Positions 1-7,807 of a stretch of 25,261 nucleotides of DNA are shown here, piece after piece. Under the pieces are notes generated by a model. It was not told the origin of the DNA. It made no database searches and worked only from the letters and a program-made list of their open reading frames with translations. Source of the DNA: an uncultured Bacteroidota bacterium. GTDB taxonomy: Bacteria; Bacteroidota; Bacteroidia; Bacteroidales; SZUA-534. The translations under genes and the position numbers were made by a program. The stretch covers positions 1 to 25,261 of the forward strand of contig CALABN010000325.1 of NCBI GenBank assembly GCA_937885735.1, written 5' to 3'. Positions within the stretch are counted from its first letter, which is position 1. Each line of letters begins with the position of its first letter.

Positions 1-351
1 GTGGGTGAATCTGCCGGTTCATTCTCTGTTTCTGTACTCATGTGCTCTCCTCTTTCTAAGGATAACATTGCCGGTGCCATGCTGTCGTCAGGTGCTGAGG
101 TATTGCCTTACAACGCTTCGACGCTGGCCGAGGCCGAGCAGTCGATAAAAGAGATTACCGACTGGGCCAACCTGAAGACCGCCGAGGATCTCCGCAAGGC
201 CAGGCTGAAAACGGTTCTGTATCCTTCCGGTGTTCTCAGTCTTTATGCTGCCACACACAACCCCAAGGTCAAGGAAGAAGCACGCCGGAATTCCATTCCG
301 GAATTTATGCGGTTCAACATCGTGGAAAATGAGGTCAGAAATGTCATTTGA
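1..351 (+). CDS. Carboxylesterase type B, fragment truncated by the window edge
   Basis: The frame is open at the left edge and begins inside the nucleophile elbow G-E-S-A-G-S of the type B carboxylesterase / para-nitrobenzyl esterase family, where the Ser (codon 4) is the catalytic nucleophile. The next residues (SVSVLMCSPLSK, then AMLSSGAEVLPYN) fit the family up to about codon 65. Members are usually around 500 residues, so this is a small internal piece. The last ~35 codons (from about LYPSGVLSLYAATHNPK) do not resemble an esterase. They read more like the C-terminus of another small protein, and the frame stops where a typical esterase would be far from finished. The stop overlaps the next start by 11 nt. 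The GTG at position 1 is an internal Val codon, not a start. I infer a join somewhere around 200-240. Confidence 0.6.
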   Translation: MGESAGSFSVSVLMCSPLSKDNIAGAMLSSGAEVLPYNASTLAEAEQSIKEITDWANLKTAEDLRKARLKTVLYPSGVLSLYAATHNPKVKEEARRNSIPEFMRFNIVENEVRNVI

Positions 352-748
352 AACCATTCAAAAAGAAAACCTGGACAGCCTTTTGCGGGAAGTGGGTAAG
401 GAGTACCGCAAACTGGTCGGGAAAAACATGCCCGCGGAGATGATATTGGTAGGTGGCGCTGCGGTAATATGCAACTATGGGTTCCGGGATATGACAACGG
501 ATATTGATGCGTTGATTATGGCATCCGATGCAATGAAGGAGGCAATTCGTCACGTGGGGGATCGGCTTCACCTCCCGTTTGGCTGGTTAAATGATGATTT
601 TCGAAGAACAGAATCTTTCTCGCCGAAGCTCAGAGAAATATCGGTTTATTATAAGTCCTATTACGGAGTTCTTTCTGTTCGGACAGTGGCGGCGGAATAT
701 CTTGTCGCTATGAAGATAAAATCCGGAAGAAAATACAAGAATTCTTGA
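341..748 (+). CDS. DUF6036-like nucleotidyltransferase, probably 3'-truncated
   Basis: The start ATG at 341 is preceded by GAGG at a workable distance and overlaps the upstream stop, as in a coupled pair. The 135-residue product has the minimal nucleotidyltransferase signature: the GG of LVGGAAV (residues 37-43) followed by D54-I-D56 (TTDIDAL), the expected metal-binding DxD. This fits the DUF6036 / AbiEii-like group of stand-alone nucleotidyltransferases, often found in two-gene toxin-antitoxin-like modules; a role here is inference only. The C-terminus reads AAEYLVAMKIKSGRKYKN and then stops. In this family that motif is normally followed by more sequence, so the gene is probably cut near position 740. 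The upstream frame (end of the 1-351 entry) may carry the tail of its usual partner. Confidence 0.6.
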   Translation: MSFETIQKENLDSLLREVGKEYRKLVGKNMPAEMILVGGAAVICNYGFRDMTTDIDALIMASDAMKEAIRHVGDRLHLPFGWLNDDFRRTESFSPKLREISVYYKSYYGVLSVRTVAAEYLVAMKIKSGRKYKNS

Positions 749-844
749 TTTTTTAAACTTTTCGCAAACCAAAGCCGGAAGAGCGGCATTCATTGCCCAT
801 GTTGCCCACTCATTTCCGTCTGTTCCGAATTTTTTTCCTGCCAT
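742..844 (-). pseudogene. Possible N-terminal fragment of an unrecognised protein
   Basis: Read on the minus strand from an ATG at 844, the sequence gives about 34 residues beginning MAGKKFGTDGNEWATW. The composition looks like a real protein start, not an antisense shadow. Past about position 742 the frame continues only as the antisense of the nucleotidyltransferase gene. No family is recognised. It may be one more short piece in the patchwork of the left end. An accidental open frame is equally possible. Confidence 0.25.
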
Positions 845-852
845 ATAAATAA

Positions 853-1629
853 TATTTTCAATTAAGGTTAACTTCTACTTCAGAAGCAAGAGAAAAAAGT
901 TCTGAATTTGCAATCAGCTTTTTCAACAAATTTCATGATAACAATTATGGACCTGAAGTTTTACCTTCAGGATCTGATTATGTTGAATCCTGGATTGAAA
1001 ATCATGATTCAGTTCCAAAAGGTTTATTTATTGTTCATGATGATGACTTTTATACAGTTATTGATAATACCGAAGGTGAATGCTGGACACAAGATTTTAA
1101 AACTCTTGATAAGGCCTTAGTATATATGGGGGACCCAAAAATCGATTCTGATACAGTAAGAGAATTATCAGATGAAATGGCTAAAGATAAACTTTCTAGC
1201 CTTTTCTCATCTGATTTTATTTCATCGATTGAAAAGAAACTTAATAGTAAAAATAGTGACCCTGAAAAAGATTTTCTGAAAGATGTAGAACTAAAATCTT
1301 TTGATATAGCTATTATGAATAAAGTCAATGGAGATTATATTTACATCCAACAAGATGATGAATATGGCTGGGATTATACTTCTTATACAAAAGATTTCAG
1401 AGAAATCGATGGTGGTGTAGCCGATGATATCCCTGCTACAAAAGAAACTGATGATATTCGTATAGCTGCAAGAGAAATTGTTAAAAACTTGTATCCTGGA
1501 ACAAATTTATCCGATTGGACTTCAACAGACGTAGAAGCTCTGCAGTCAAAAGTCGAAGAAGTAGAAGAAGACACTCCTGAAGAAATCGAAGAAGATTACA
1601 AAAAACTTCTCGAAGAAATGGGAAAATAA
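853..1629 (+). CDS. Acidic hypothetical protein, 5' end missing, possibly phage
   Basis: The frame is open from just after a stop at 850-852 to the stop at 1629, about 258 codons. The first ATG (1126) is unlikely to be the true start, because the codons before it (from about 870) encode the same Asp/Glu/Asn/Phe-rich type of sequence, e.g. HDDDFYTVIDNTEGECW. The start is therefore lost, probably at a junction near 850-870. The C-terminal 35 residues are strongly acidic and probably helical. The DNA is clearly more AT-rich than its flanks on both sides. No family is recognised. A strong terminator follows, and 170 nt downstream lies the start of a capsid-like gene, so I infer a phage or prophage origin, perhaps a gene next to the capsid gene. 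Confidence 0.55.
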   Translation, partial: YFQLRLTSTSEAREKSSEFAISFFNKFHDNNYGPEVLPSGSDYVESWIENHDSVPKGLFIVHDDDFYTVIDNTEGECWTQDFKTLDKALVYMGDPKIDSDTVRELSDEMAKDKLSSLFSSDFISSIEKKLNSKNSDPEKDFLKDVELKSFDIAIMNKVNGDYIYIQQDDEYGWDYTSYTKDFREIDGGVADDIPATKETDDIRIAAREIVKNLYPGTNLSDWTSTDVEALQSKVEEVEEDTPEEIEEDYKKLLEEMGK

Positions 1630-1648
1630 ATAAAGTCTTATTCTTTGT

Positions 1649-1685
1649 AAGGTGTACTGCTTATGTGGTACACCTTATTTTTTTT
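1649..1685 (+). terminator. Rho-independent terminator after the acidic gene
   Basis: A perfect 9-bp stem, AAGGTGTAC (1649-1657) pairing with GTACACCTT (1668-1676), encloses a 10-nt loop and is followed by ATTTTTTTT. It lies 20 nt after the stop of the acidic gene. Confidence 0.85.
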
Positions 1686-1724
1686 AACTCCTATATACCG
1701 TTTGGTATAGCAATTCCACTAATA

Positions 1725-1756
1725 AGGCATGAACAGGTTCGTAGGCTGTTATGCCT
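1725..1756 (+). other. Hairpin in the leader of the capsid-like gene
   Basis: AGGCAT-G-AACAG (1725-1736) pairs with CTGTT-ATGCCT (1746-1756), giving an 11-bp stem with one bulged G and a 9-nt loop. No T-run follows, so it is not a terminator. It lies 43 nt before the proposed start at 1799 and could be a stabilising leader hairpin or processing site for a structural-gene transcript (inference). Confidence 0.4.
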
Positions 1757-1798
1757 AGGAAAGTCAAATACCCATTAATTATAGGAGTTGTAATAATT

Positions 1799-2495
<697 letters not shown>

Positions 2496-2510
2496 TTACA
2501 TCCAATGATG

Positions 2511-2541
2511 CAAACATAACAAATAGGTTTTTTACGGCAAT
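2511..2541 (-). promoter_or_regulatory. Bacteroidetes-type promoter of the truncated esterase
   Basis: On the minus strand, TATGTTTG (2518-2511) matches the -7 consensus TAnnTTTG, and ATTG (2541-2538) lies 19 bp upstream at the -33 position. The start codon is 36 nt downstream of the -7 box. Confidence 0.6.
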
Positions 2542-2636
2542 TTTTATAAATATTGAAAATGTCCAAGTTCATGCCCGGCATATTGGCGTTTGTAGATTTA
2601 ATTTTTTCGGCTGATGAATTTGATGCGTGAAATGAC

Positions 2637-2667
2637 AAAAAAAACAGGCACCGTTGCCAGTGCCTGT
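2637..2667 (-). terminator. Terminator of the second lipoprotein gene
   Basis: The stem ACAGGCAC (2644-2651) / GTGCCTGT (2660-2667) has an 8-nt loop. On the minus strand it is followed by a run of eight T. It starts 24 nt after the lipoprotein stop codon. Confidence 0.85.
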
Positions 2668-2690
2668 TTCTGTGATGTTTTTATTACTTG

Positions 2691-3557
2691 TTACTTAATT
2701 GCTTCCCTGATTGTCGCATTAAGTGCATGGACATCGGTCAAGTTTCCGCCAGGCCATACTACCCAGTACAAACCACATTCTCCGTCATCGTCTTTCAGTT
2801 CTAGCATATATTTTATATCGCCTAAACGGCAGGAGAATGATTGCTCACCAAGTTTCTTTAATATAAGTCGTTGCCCTGGACAAATGGCTTCAATTACATC
2901 TACCGATGAGCAGATGATTCCGATTCCCCAGTTGTCCATACGTTCTATGGTGCCAGAATCTGAAACGTATGTCATTTCGCCTTCGGCATAATAGTTGAAC
3001 GATACCAATGCGTCGTCGCTGTATCCGTTAAATTCCGATGCGTCAATGAAACTGTCATCAACCTTTATCTCGTGTTCCTCGCCATATTTGATTGCTTTTT
3101 GGAATGTGACGCTTGTTACGACTAGTTCGCAAGGCAGTTTGCTCATGACATAAAATTCCAGAACGTGTGATTTCCCAACAGAATCAAGGTCGACACGCAG
3201 TGTTGCCTGCCCGTTGACTATAGGTGCCGATGATGAAGATATTACTTCGTTATTGGTATATCTTGCGTTCAGGTAAAGTGTGGTGGAGTCGCAGATAATG
3301 CTGTCAAGAGTAATCACAATTTGGTCATATGCGCTAAAATCGGCAGATGGCTTGATGCTGTCGTCGCCATATTGCCAACCCCAACCCGACCAATCGCCAG
3401 TATAGTAAACATGGTGGTTTATAGAGTCGTAGTGACTACGCCAGGTAAGATTGGCTTCGTCGAGATTCATTGTAAGTTTGCTGTTATCTTGCGGTTGTGT
3501 GCAGGCAAATGCAAGTAATCCTAACAAGGAAATACCGAGTGTGTTTAAGGCTTTCAT
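2691..3557 (-). CDS. Surface/periplasmic lipoprotein, paralog 2
   Basis: This 288-residue protein has a lipoprotein signal (MKALNTLGISLLGLLAFAC, Cys19). The N-terminal half contains WSGWGWQYGDDSI and a stretch of beta-strand-like sequence, resembling a carbohydrate-binding beta-sandwich. The C-terminal ~120 residues (from ASEFNGYSDDALVSFNY to the end) are nearly the same as in the neighbour at 3763-4629, with shared blocks WGIG, DVIEAICPGQR, KDDDGE and GLYWVVW. No named family is recognised. Its position between two hemicellulose esterases suggests a role in polysaccharide binding or capture, which is inference. Intergenic distance and separate terminators suggest it is transcribed on its own. 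Confidence 0.85.
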   Translation of the reverse strand: MKALNTLGISLLGLLAFACTQPQDNSKLTMNLDEANLTWRSHYDSINHHVYYTGDWSGWGWQYGDDSIKPSADFSAYDQIVITLDSIICDSTTLYLNARYTNNEVISSSSAPIVNGQATLRVDLDSVGKSHVLEFYVMSKLPCELVVTSVTFQKAIKYGEEHEIKVDDSFIDASEFNGYSDDALVSFNYYAEGEMTYVSDSGTIERMDNWGIGIICSSVDVIEAICPGQRLILKKLGEQSFSCRLGDIKYMLELKDDDGECGLYWVVWPGGNLTDVHALNATIREAIK

Positions 3558-3706
3558 ATTTTTCCTTTTTTATCGTTAGTGCTTTCTACGATGAATTGAA
3601 ATATTTTGTTACTAAAATGTTGCACTTTTTTTCAAAAAAATGTGTGCCGTTATTGCTTGTATGGTTTTATGTTGATGGTGTGTATGTTATAAACGTTATG
3701 TATAAT

Positions 3707-3742
3707 AAATGCAGGTATGCGGAATTCCGAAAACCTGCATTT
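3707..3742 (-). terminator. Terminator of the first lipoprotein gene
   Basis: A 10-bp perfect stem, AAATGCAGGT (3707-3716) / ACCTGCATTT (3733-3742), has the small palindrome CGGAATTCCG in its loop. On the minus strand it is followed by ATTATA, not a pure T-run, so it may act partly as a 3'-end stabiliser. Confidence 0.65.
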
Positions 3743-3762
3743 ATTTGAAATAATCCATAAAT

Positions 3763-4629
3763 CTATTTAATCACTTCCTTTATAGTCACGTCAAGAGGGT
3801 TAACTTCAGTTAGGTTTCCGCCTGTCCAAACAACCCAGTACAGGCCTTGCTCGCCGTCATCATCCTTGAGGTCGAGCATATAGCGAATGTCGCCCAGATG
3901 GCATGTGAATGCTTGCTTGCCTATTGTTTTTACCATTATACGCTGTCCTGGGCATATGGCTTCAATGACGTCGACTGCCGAGCAAATCACGCCAATGCCC
4001 CAGTTGTTCATTACCTCAACAGTACCCGAGTCGGAGACGAATGTCATTTCGCCTTTTGTCTCATAGTTGAACGATACGAATGCGTCATCGCTGTAGCCGT
4101 CGAATTCAGAGGCTTCGATGTAACTGTCAACAACCTTTATCTGCTTTTCAGGACCGTATTGTTTTTCCTTGCTGAAAGTTATGTCTTTTACGGTCATCTC
4201 GCAGGCGCGCTTGCTCATCACGAATACTTGTTCGATGCTCGATTTTGCAACGGAGTCGAGTGCCAGCCGAAGTGTGACCTTGCCGTTTACTATAGGTGCC
4301 GATGCTGATGAAGTGACGTCTGACGATGAGTATTTGACATTAAGGTAGAGTGTTGTTGTGTCGGTTGAAATGTTCTCGATAACTGCGGTCAGTTCGTCAT
4401 AGTCACTGAAGTCTTTTGCTGTGGCAATGCTGTCGTTGCCGAATTCCCAGCCCCAACTTGTCCATCGGTTAAGATATGTCACTCTATGGGTTGCAGTGTC
4501 GTATTCACTGTCGTTCAGTAGGTTGGCATTGCCAAGGTTTAATGTGTAACTGGTTGGTTGTTGCTGATTGTTGCAAGATATGGCAATTAGGCATATTGCC
4601 GATAAAATGAATAGGTTAAAGTTCTTCAT
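3763..4629 (-). CDS. Surface/periplasmic lipoprotein, paralog 1
   Basis: The start was placed at 4629 because it gives a clean lipoprotein signal (MKNFNLFILSAICLIAISC, Cys19) and a length of 288 residues, exactly that of its tandem paralog. A longer frame from 4668 only adds 13 unlike residues. Tryptophan-rich WTSWGWEFGNDSI occurs near residue 60, and the conserved C-terminal block contains WGIGVICSAVDVIEAICPGQR and KDDDGEQGLYWVVW. Similarity to paralog 2 is much higher in the C-terminal half than in the N-terminal half, as expected if the N-terminal region has diverged for ligand choice. The family is unknown to me. The upstream neighbour is an intact esterase. The two lipoproteins probably act with the esterases in hemicellulose use (inference). 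Confidence 0.85.
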   Translation of the reverse strand: MKNFNLFILSAICLIAISCNNQQQPTSYTLNLGNANLLNDSEYDTATHRVTYLNRWTSWGWEFGNDSIATAKDFSDYDELTAVIENISTDTTTLYLNVKYSSSDVTSSASAPIVNGKVTLRLALDSVAKSSIEQVFVMSKRACEMTVKDITFSKEKQYGPEKQIKVVDSYIEASEFDGYSDDAFVSFNYETKGEMTFVSDSGTVEVMNNWGIGVICSAVDVIEAICPGQRIMVKTIGKQAFTCHLGDIRYMLDLKDDDGEQGLYWVVWTGGNLTEVNPLDVTIKEVIK

Positions 4630-4678
4630 AATGTCAATATTTATATAACAATAAATAGTGTTGGTCAATGTGACATAA

Positions 4679-4686
4679 CAAATTTA
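4679..4686 (-). promoter_or_regulatory. Candidate -7 box of lipoprotein paralog 1
   Basis: TAAATTTG on the minus strand fits TAnnTTTG and lies 49 nt upstream of the start at 4629. I could not find a good -33 partner, so this is tentative. Confidence 0.35.
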
Positions 4687-4825
4687 TCAATATTCCTGTT
4701 TGTTGTAGTGTTGAAATGTATGATAAAAATCAATCTTTTTTCAGTGATTGCAGTGCTTTTGCTGGTTTTATCTTGTTGCCCCCTGGCGTGTTTTTGTCTA
4801 TTGCAAGATACGTGTCGTTATCAAA

Positions 4826-4863
4826 TAATAAGGCTGAACCCGATTTCGGATTCAGCCTTTTGT
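4826..4863 (-). terminator. Terminator of the intact esterase gene
   Basis: The perfect 9-bp stem AAGGCTGAA (4830-4838) / TTCAGCCTT (4851-4859) is extended inside by CCG/CGG. It lies about 30 nt past the esterase stop. It has T-rich sequence on both sides and could work in both directions. The rest of 4687-4826 holds nothing I can identify. Confidence 0.75.
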
Positions 4864-4890
4864 TTTGCAGGGAGAATTGCTCTATAAGGC

Positions 4891-6003
4891 TTATTTGAAC
4901 AATCTTTGTGCAAAGAGGAACAAGTCTTCGCGCCATACAGGCCAAGTGTGTCCGCCTTCTTTTGAGTCGTAGAATTCGTACTTGATGCCCATCTTGTTGA
5001 GTTTCTCCATCATTACCTTACAGTTGTTGTAGGCGATGTCGGTTGAACTGCCTTGTGCAAGCCACAGTAACTTGATGTTGCTGTTGAACTTGTCTTTGTT
5101 TGCCTCAAGGTATGCATAGCATTTTGAACCTGGGTCGTTGGGGTTGTTGCCACTATTTGCGAACCAGCCTGAACTGAATACGCCAAGATATGAGAAGAAG
5201 TCGTTGTGTGGCATTCCTACGTGCATTGTGTAGAGTCCGCCCATTGAAAGTCCAGCCAAGGCGCGCATTTCAGGGCGTGCATCAACGCGGTAGTTCTTTT
5301 CAACGAAAGGAACTATGTTGTCCATAATCTCTTTTTCGATGTCGTCGTAGCCACCAACGTTTGCGTCGAGGCTGACAAGAATCATAGGCACGGCTTTGCC
5401 TTCTGATGCAAGGTTGTCAAGAATGATGTTGCCACGTCCTTGGTTGACCCAGCCTCTGCAATCCTCACCACCGCCGTGGATGATGTAGAATACAGGGTAT
5501 TTCTTATCGATATTCTGGTCGTAGCCTGCAGGTGTGTAGACGTACATTGTGCGCCAACTATTGGTGACGTTAGAAAAGTAGTTTTCCGTGCGTACGCAAC
5601 CGTGCGGAACATCTTTTATCTGGTATTGCTCTCCGCCTTCAAGGTAAGGCACTTCAACGCAACTCATCATTCGTCCGCAACCAAAGAATGTCTCGCTTCC
5701 TGGGTCGTTTACTGATACGCCATCGACAATCAGGCTGTAGTATTGGATGCCACTTACAATGCGCTCGGTCTTGCCCGACCATACGCCCTTGTCGTCTTTT
5801 GTCATATCGTATTTCTTTCCGCAGATATCGACCTGAACCTTGTTGGCCTCAGGTGCCCTTAGTTGAAATTCGATTGTGTTGTCGGGGTAGATTGCTGGAT
5901 ATTTGCTACCCTGGATGTTTGTCGTGGCTGGCGTCTGTGCCACTGCAGTTGCGCATAGTGCCAATGCTGGCAATAGTTGCAAGGTCTTGATTAGGTTGTT
6001 CAT
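4891..6003 (-). CDS. Feruloyl-esterase-like carbohydrate esterase
   Basis: This 370-residue secreted esterase has a signal peptide (residues 1-22, ending AVAQ). An N-terminal beta-sandwich resembling CBM48/E-set covers about residues 28-135, and an esterase-D-type alpha/beta-hydrolase domain covers about 145-370. The oxyanion region is HGGGED (176-181). The nucleophile elbow is G251-L-S253-M-G255. The likely acid is Asp322 (SSTDIAYN) and the catalytic His is His352 (EGGHTWPVW). This two-domain layout is that of the Fae1A / XynZ-type feruloyl esterases of rumen Prevotella and relatives, which release ferulate or acetate from arabinoxylan. The exact substrate cannot be read from sequence. It is followed by its own terminator, and a paralog lies at 1893-2474. 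Confidence 0.88.
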   Translation of the reverse strand: MNNLIKTLQLLPALALCATAVAQTPATTNIQGSKYPAIYPDNTIEFQLRAPEANKVQVDICGKKYDMTKDDKGVWSGKTERIVSGIQYYSLIVDGVSVNDPGSETFFGCGRMMSCVEVPYLEGGEQYQIKDVPHGCVRTENYFSNVTNSWRTMYVYTPAGYDQNIDKKYPVFYIIHGGGEDCRGWVNQGRGNIILDNLASEGKAVPMILVSLDANVGGYDDIEKEIMDNIVPFVEKNYRVDARPEMRALAGLSMGGLYTMHVGMPHNDFFSYLGVFSSGWFANSGNNPNDPGSKCYAYLEANKDKFNSNIKLLWLAQGSSTDIAYNNCKVMMEKLNKMGIKYEFYDSKEGGHTWPVWREDLFLFAQRLFK

Positions 6004-6054
6004 CTTGTTTGTTAAGGTTTAATATGTAATGCTTTTTTTGTTGTGCATAATATG

Positions 6055-6062
6055 CAAATATA
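6055..6062 (-). promoter_or_regulatory. Candidate -7 box of the intact esterase
   Basis: TATATTTG on the minus strand matches TAnnTTTG, 51 nt upstream of the start at 6003. No convincing -33 element is seen at the usual 19-20 bp. Confidence 0.4.
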
Positions 6063-6219
6063 AATAAGTATCGGATACTTTATTATGGGCTTTATGCATT
6101 CCCCGATAAATAAAAAATCAAATAATTATATTCTTCATCCTCTTGGATTTTTGTTGTCATCTGGCTGATTTGCTTCGCGATTCTTTCTTGGGCTCGGCAA
6201 TGTTTGAACAAACTGGGCG

Positions 6220-6247
6220 TTGCATGCAATTCGGCAATGCGCATTGC
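6220..6247. repeat. Two perfect palindromes downstream of the ATPase gene
   Basis: TTGCATGCAA (6220-6229) and GCAATGCGCATTGC (6234-6247) are perfect palindromes of 10 and 14 bp separated by 4 nt, about 30 nt past the ATPase stop. No T-run follows, so they are weak terminator candidates. They could be a protein-binding site. The remainder of the 273-nt gap (6004-6276) shows only the esterase -7 box. Confidence 0.4.
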
Positions 6248-6276
6248 GCGGTTGCTTGACGGCTAGTATGTTTTTT

Positions 6277-7551
6277 TTAGTCTTTAAGGCAACTCACAGG
6301 TACAACCATTACGCCATCAGGACGTTTGAGCGCGTAGTCGCCGATGGCGGTAAGAACCATAAGGAACGACGGCTTTTTCATCTTTGTGGTGTCGATTTTG
6401 GAAGCAAGCGAAAGAAGGTTTTTAGCACCTTCGTTAATCAGTGTCTCACCGCCGATCTTGATTTCAATTAGCCCGTACTGCCCGTTGTCGAGGTGAATGA
6501 CGGCATCAGTTTCCAGCCCAGTCTTGTCGCGATAGTGGTAGACATTTCCGTTCAATGCTTCTGCAAAAACTTTCAAGTCGCGGATGCACATTGTTTCAAA
6601 CAGGAACCCAAATGTCTTCAGGTCGCCCATAAGGTCGTTTGGCCCAAGTCCGAGAGAGGCCGTTGCAATCGACGGGTCTACGAAATAGCGGGTGTCGCTT
6701 GACCTGATTGCGGTTTTGCTTCTTATGTTCGGATTCCAAGATGCAACATCCTCAATGAGAAATATTTTTTTCAGTGCATTTATGTATGATGCTATGGTGT
6801 CTTCGCTGAGCGATGTGCCCTCGTTTTCAACCAAGTCTTGGTATATTGCGGAGATGCTGACTTGCGTTCCTTGGTTTCGCGCGTAACTGCGCAGTAGCCT
6901 GCGGGTGAAAGAGGCATCTCGCTTTATGCCGTCAACTTTGCTGATGTCGGTGTTGCAAACCGCGTCGATGTAGTTGTATGGTATTTTTCTTGCCAGTTTT
7001 TCCGATAATTTCAATGCTCCAGGCCAACCGCCACGGCACACTAGATAGGCTATCCGTTGGAGGTCGGTTGGGATGGAATGGCATACATCGGGTGCAGAAC
7101 CGTCAAACAGGGCCTTTATGCTTATGGCGCCGTTGGAATCGCCTGATTCCCACAGCGACATTGGCCTCATCTTTACCCAGGCGAATCTTCCTGCGCCTGA
7201 ATGGTATATGTTTGATGTGTCTGCAGGCACCGCCGAGCCAGTGAATATGAATTGGCCTACTTGTTTGCGTCGGTCGACAATGAAACGAGCAACATCCCAT
7301 AGTTTTGGCGCCATTTGCCATTCGTCAACAAGGCGTGGCGTGTCACCTTCAAGCAGAAACGAGGGTTGCGAGTCGGCCATTTGCAGATTGAATGCCTCTT
7401 GCTCAGGGTCGTTCATATACAATATGCTTCCAGCGTGTTGTTCGGCAGAAGTCGTTTTTCCGCACCATTTTGTGCCTTCAATGAGTACTGCTCCCATACA
7501 ACTTAATTGTTCTTTTATTTGTGTGTCTGCAACCCTGTTTTTGTATTCCAT
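6277..7551 (-). CDS. AAA ATPase with DUF4143 domain
   Basis: The 424-residue protein has a Walker A motif GTKWCGKTT (residues 26-34), a Walker B-like strand RLVDEWQ (73-79) and a sensor-like IFTGSA (101-106). These are typical of the AAA_14 domain. The C-terminal part (about 190-420) is a DUF4143-type region ending in a PD-(D/E)XK-like core, D348 and E362-I-K364 (LIEIKIGG). The family is widespread and often multi-copy in Bacteroidales; its cellular job is not established. It stands alone between two carbohydrate-enzyme units and shares no obvious function with them. Its promoter is easy to see and is preceded directly by a five-copy 23-bp repeat array, which suggests specific control of this gene. 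Confidence 0.88.
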   Translation of the reverse strand: MEYKNRVADTQIKEQLSCMGAVLIEGTKWCGKTTSAEQHAGSILYMNDPEQEAFNLQMADSQPSFLLEGDTPRLVDEWQMAPKLWDVARFIVDRRKQVGQFIFTGSAVPADTSNIYHSGAGRFAWVKMRPMSLWESGDSNGAISIKALFDGSAPDVCHSIPTDLQRIAYLVCRGGWPGALKLSEKLARKIPYNYIDAVCNTDISKVDGIKRDASFTRRLLRSYARNQGTQVSISAIYQDLVENEGTSLSEDTIASYINALKKIFLIEDVASWNPNIRSKTAIRSSDTRYFVDPSIATASLGLGPNDLMGDLKTFGFLFETMCIRDLKVFAEALNGNVYHYRDKTGLETDAVIHLDNGQYGLIEIKIGGETLINEGAKNLLSLASKIDTTKMKKPSFLMVLTAIGDYALKRPDGVMVVPVSCLKD

Positions 7552-7576
7552 TTTTGCTTTGTTTTATTATTGGTTG

Positions 7577-7608
7577 CAAATGTATATAACTTATTATTAT
7601 TTAGCAAA
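7577..7608 (-). promoter_or_regulatory. Promoter of the AAA/DUF4143 ATPase gene
   Basis: On the minus strand TTTG (7608-7605), a 20-bp spacer and TACATTTG (7584-7577) match the Bacteroidetes -33/-7 consensus. The start codon is 25 nt downstream of the -7 box, so the leader is very short. Confidence 0.7.
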
Positions 7609-7620
7609 TAAAATAATTTC

Positions 7621-7726
7621 ATTCACCAAGTTGGACGCATTTCATTCACCAAGTTGGACGCATTTCATTCACCAAGTTGGACGTATTTCATTCACCAAGT
7701 TGGACGCATTTTATTCACCAAGTTGG
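7621..7726. repeat. Five-copy 23-bp direct repeat upstream of the ATPase promoter
   Basis: ATTCACCAAGTTGGACG recurs at 7621, 7644, 7667 and 7690, with ATTCACCAAGTTGG at 7713, in exact 23-bp register. The linker is CATTTC, with one T for C at 7683-7684 and one variant near 7710. Each unit contains the dyad CCAA-G-TTGG. The array ends 12 bp upstream of the -33 element of the ATPase promoter, so it looks like a tandem set of protein-binding sites on one face of the helix. Confidence 0.85.
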
Positions 7727-7807
7727 CTGTGAAAGACGGTGCTTGGAATTTCTTGTTTTGGTTGCGCGTTTTGTATTTGCGAAGTTTATGAAGATTGTCA
7801 AGATTCC

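Noticed and set aside
1126..1629. ATG at 1126 as the true start of the acidic gene
   Set aside because: Coding-type sequence continues in frame about 90 codons upstream and no ribosome binding site precedes 1126.
1725..1756. tRNA-like structure
   Set aside because: Only one hairpin is present; there is no cloverleaf and no acceptor stem.
5382..5990. Several 76-100-codon frames within the esterase gene
   Set aside because: They are shadows of an intact conserved gene on the minus strand; Cys- and Arg-rich composition is typical of wrong frames.
7621..7726. CRISPR array
   Set aside because: The whole 23-bp unit repeats with almost no unique spacer, only five copies exist, and there are no cas genes.
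7073..7732. Plus-strand reading frame of 219 codons over the ATPase promoter and repeats
   Set aside because: It is antisense to the ATPase gene for most of its length, has no homology I can recognise, and its repeated tail is only the 23-bp array translated.
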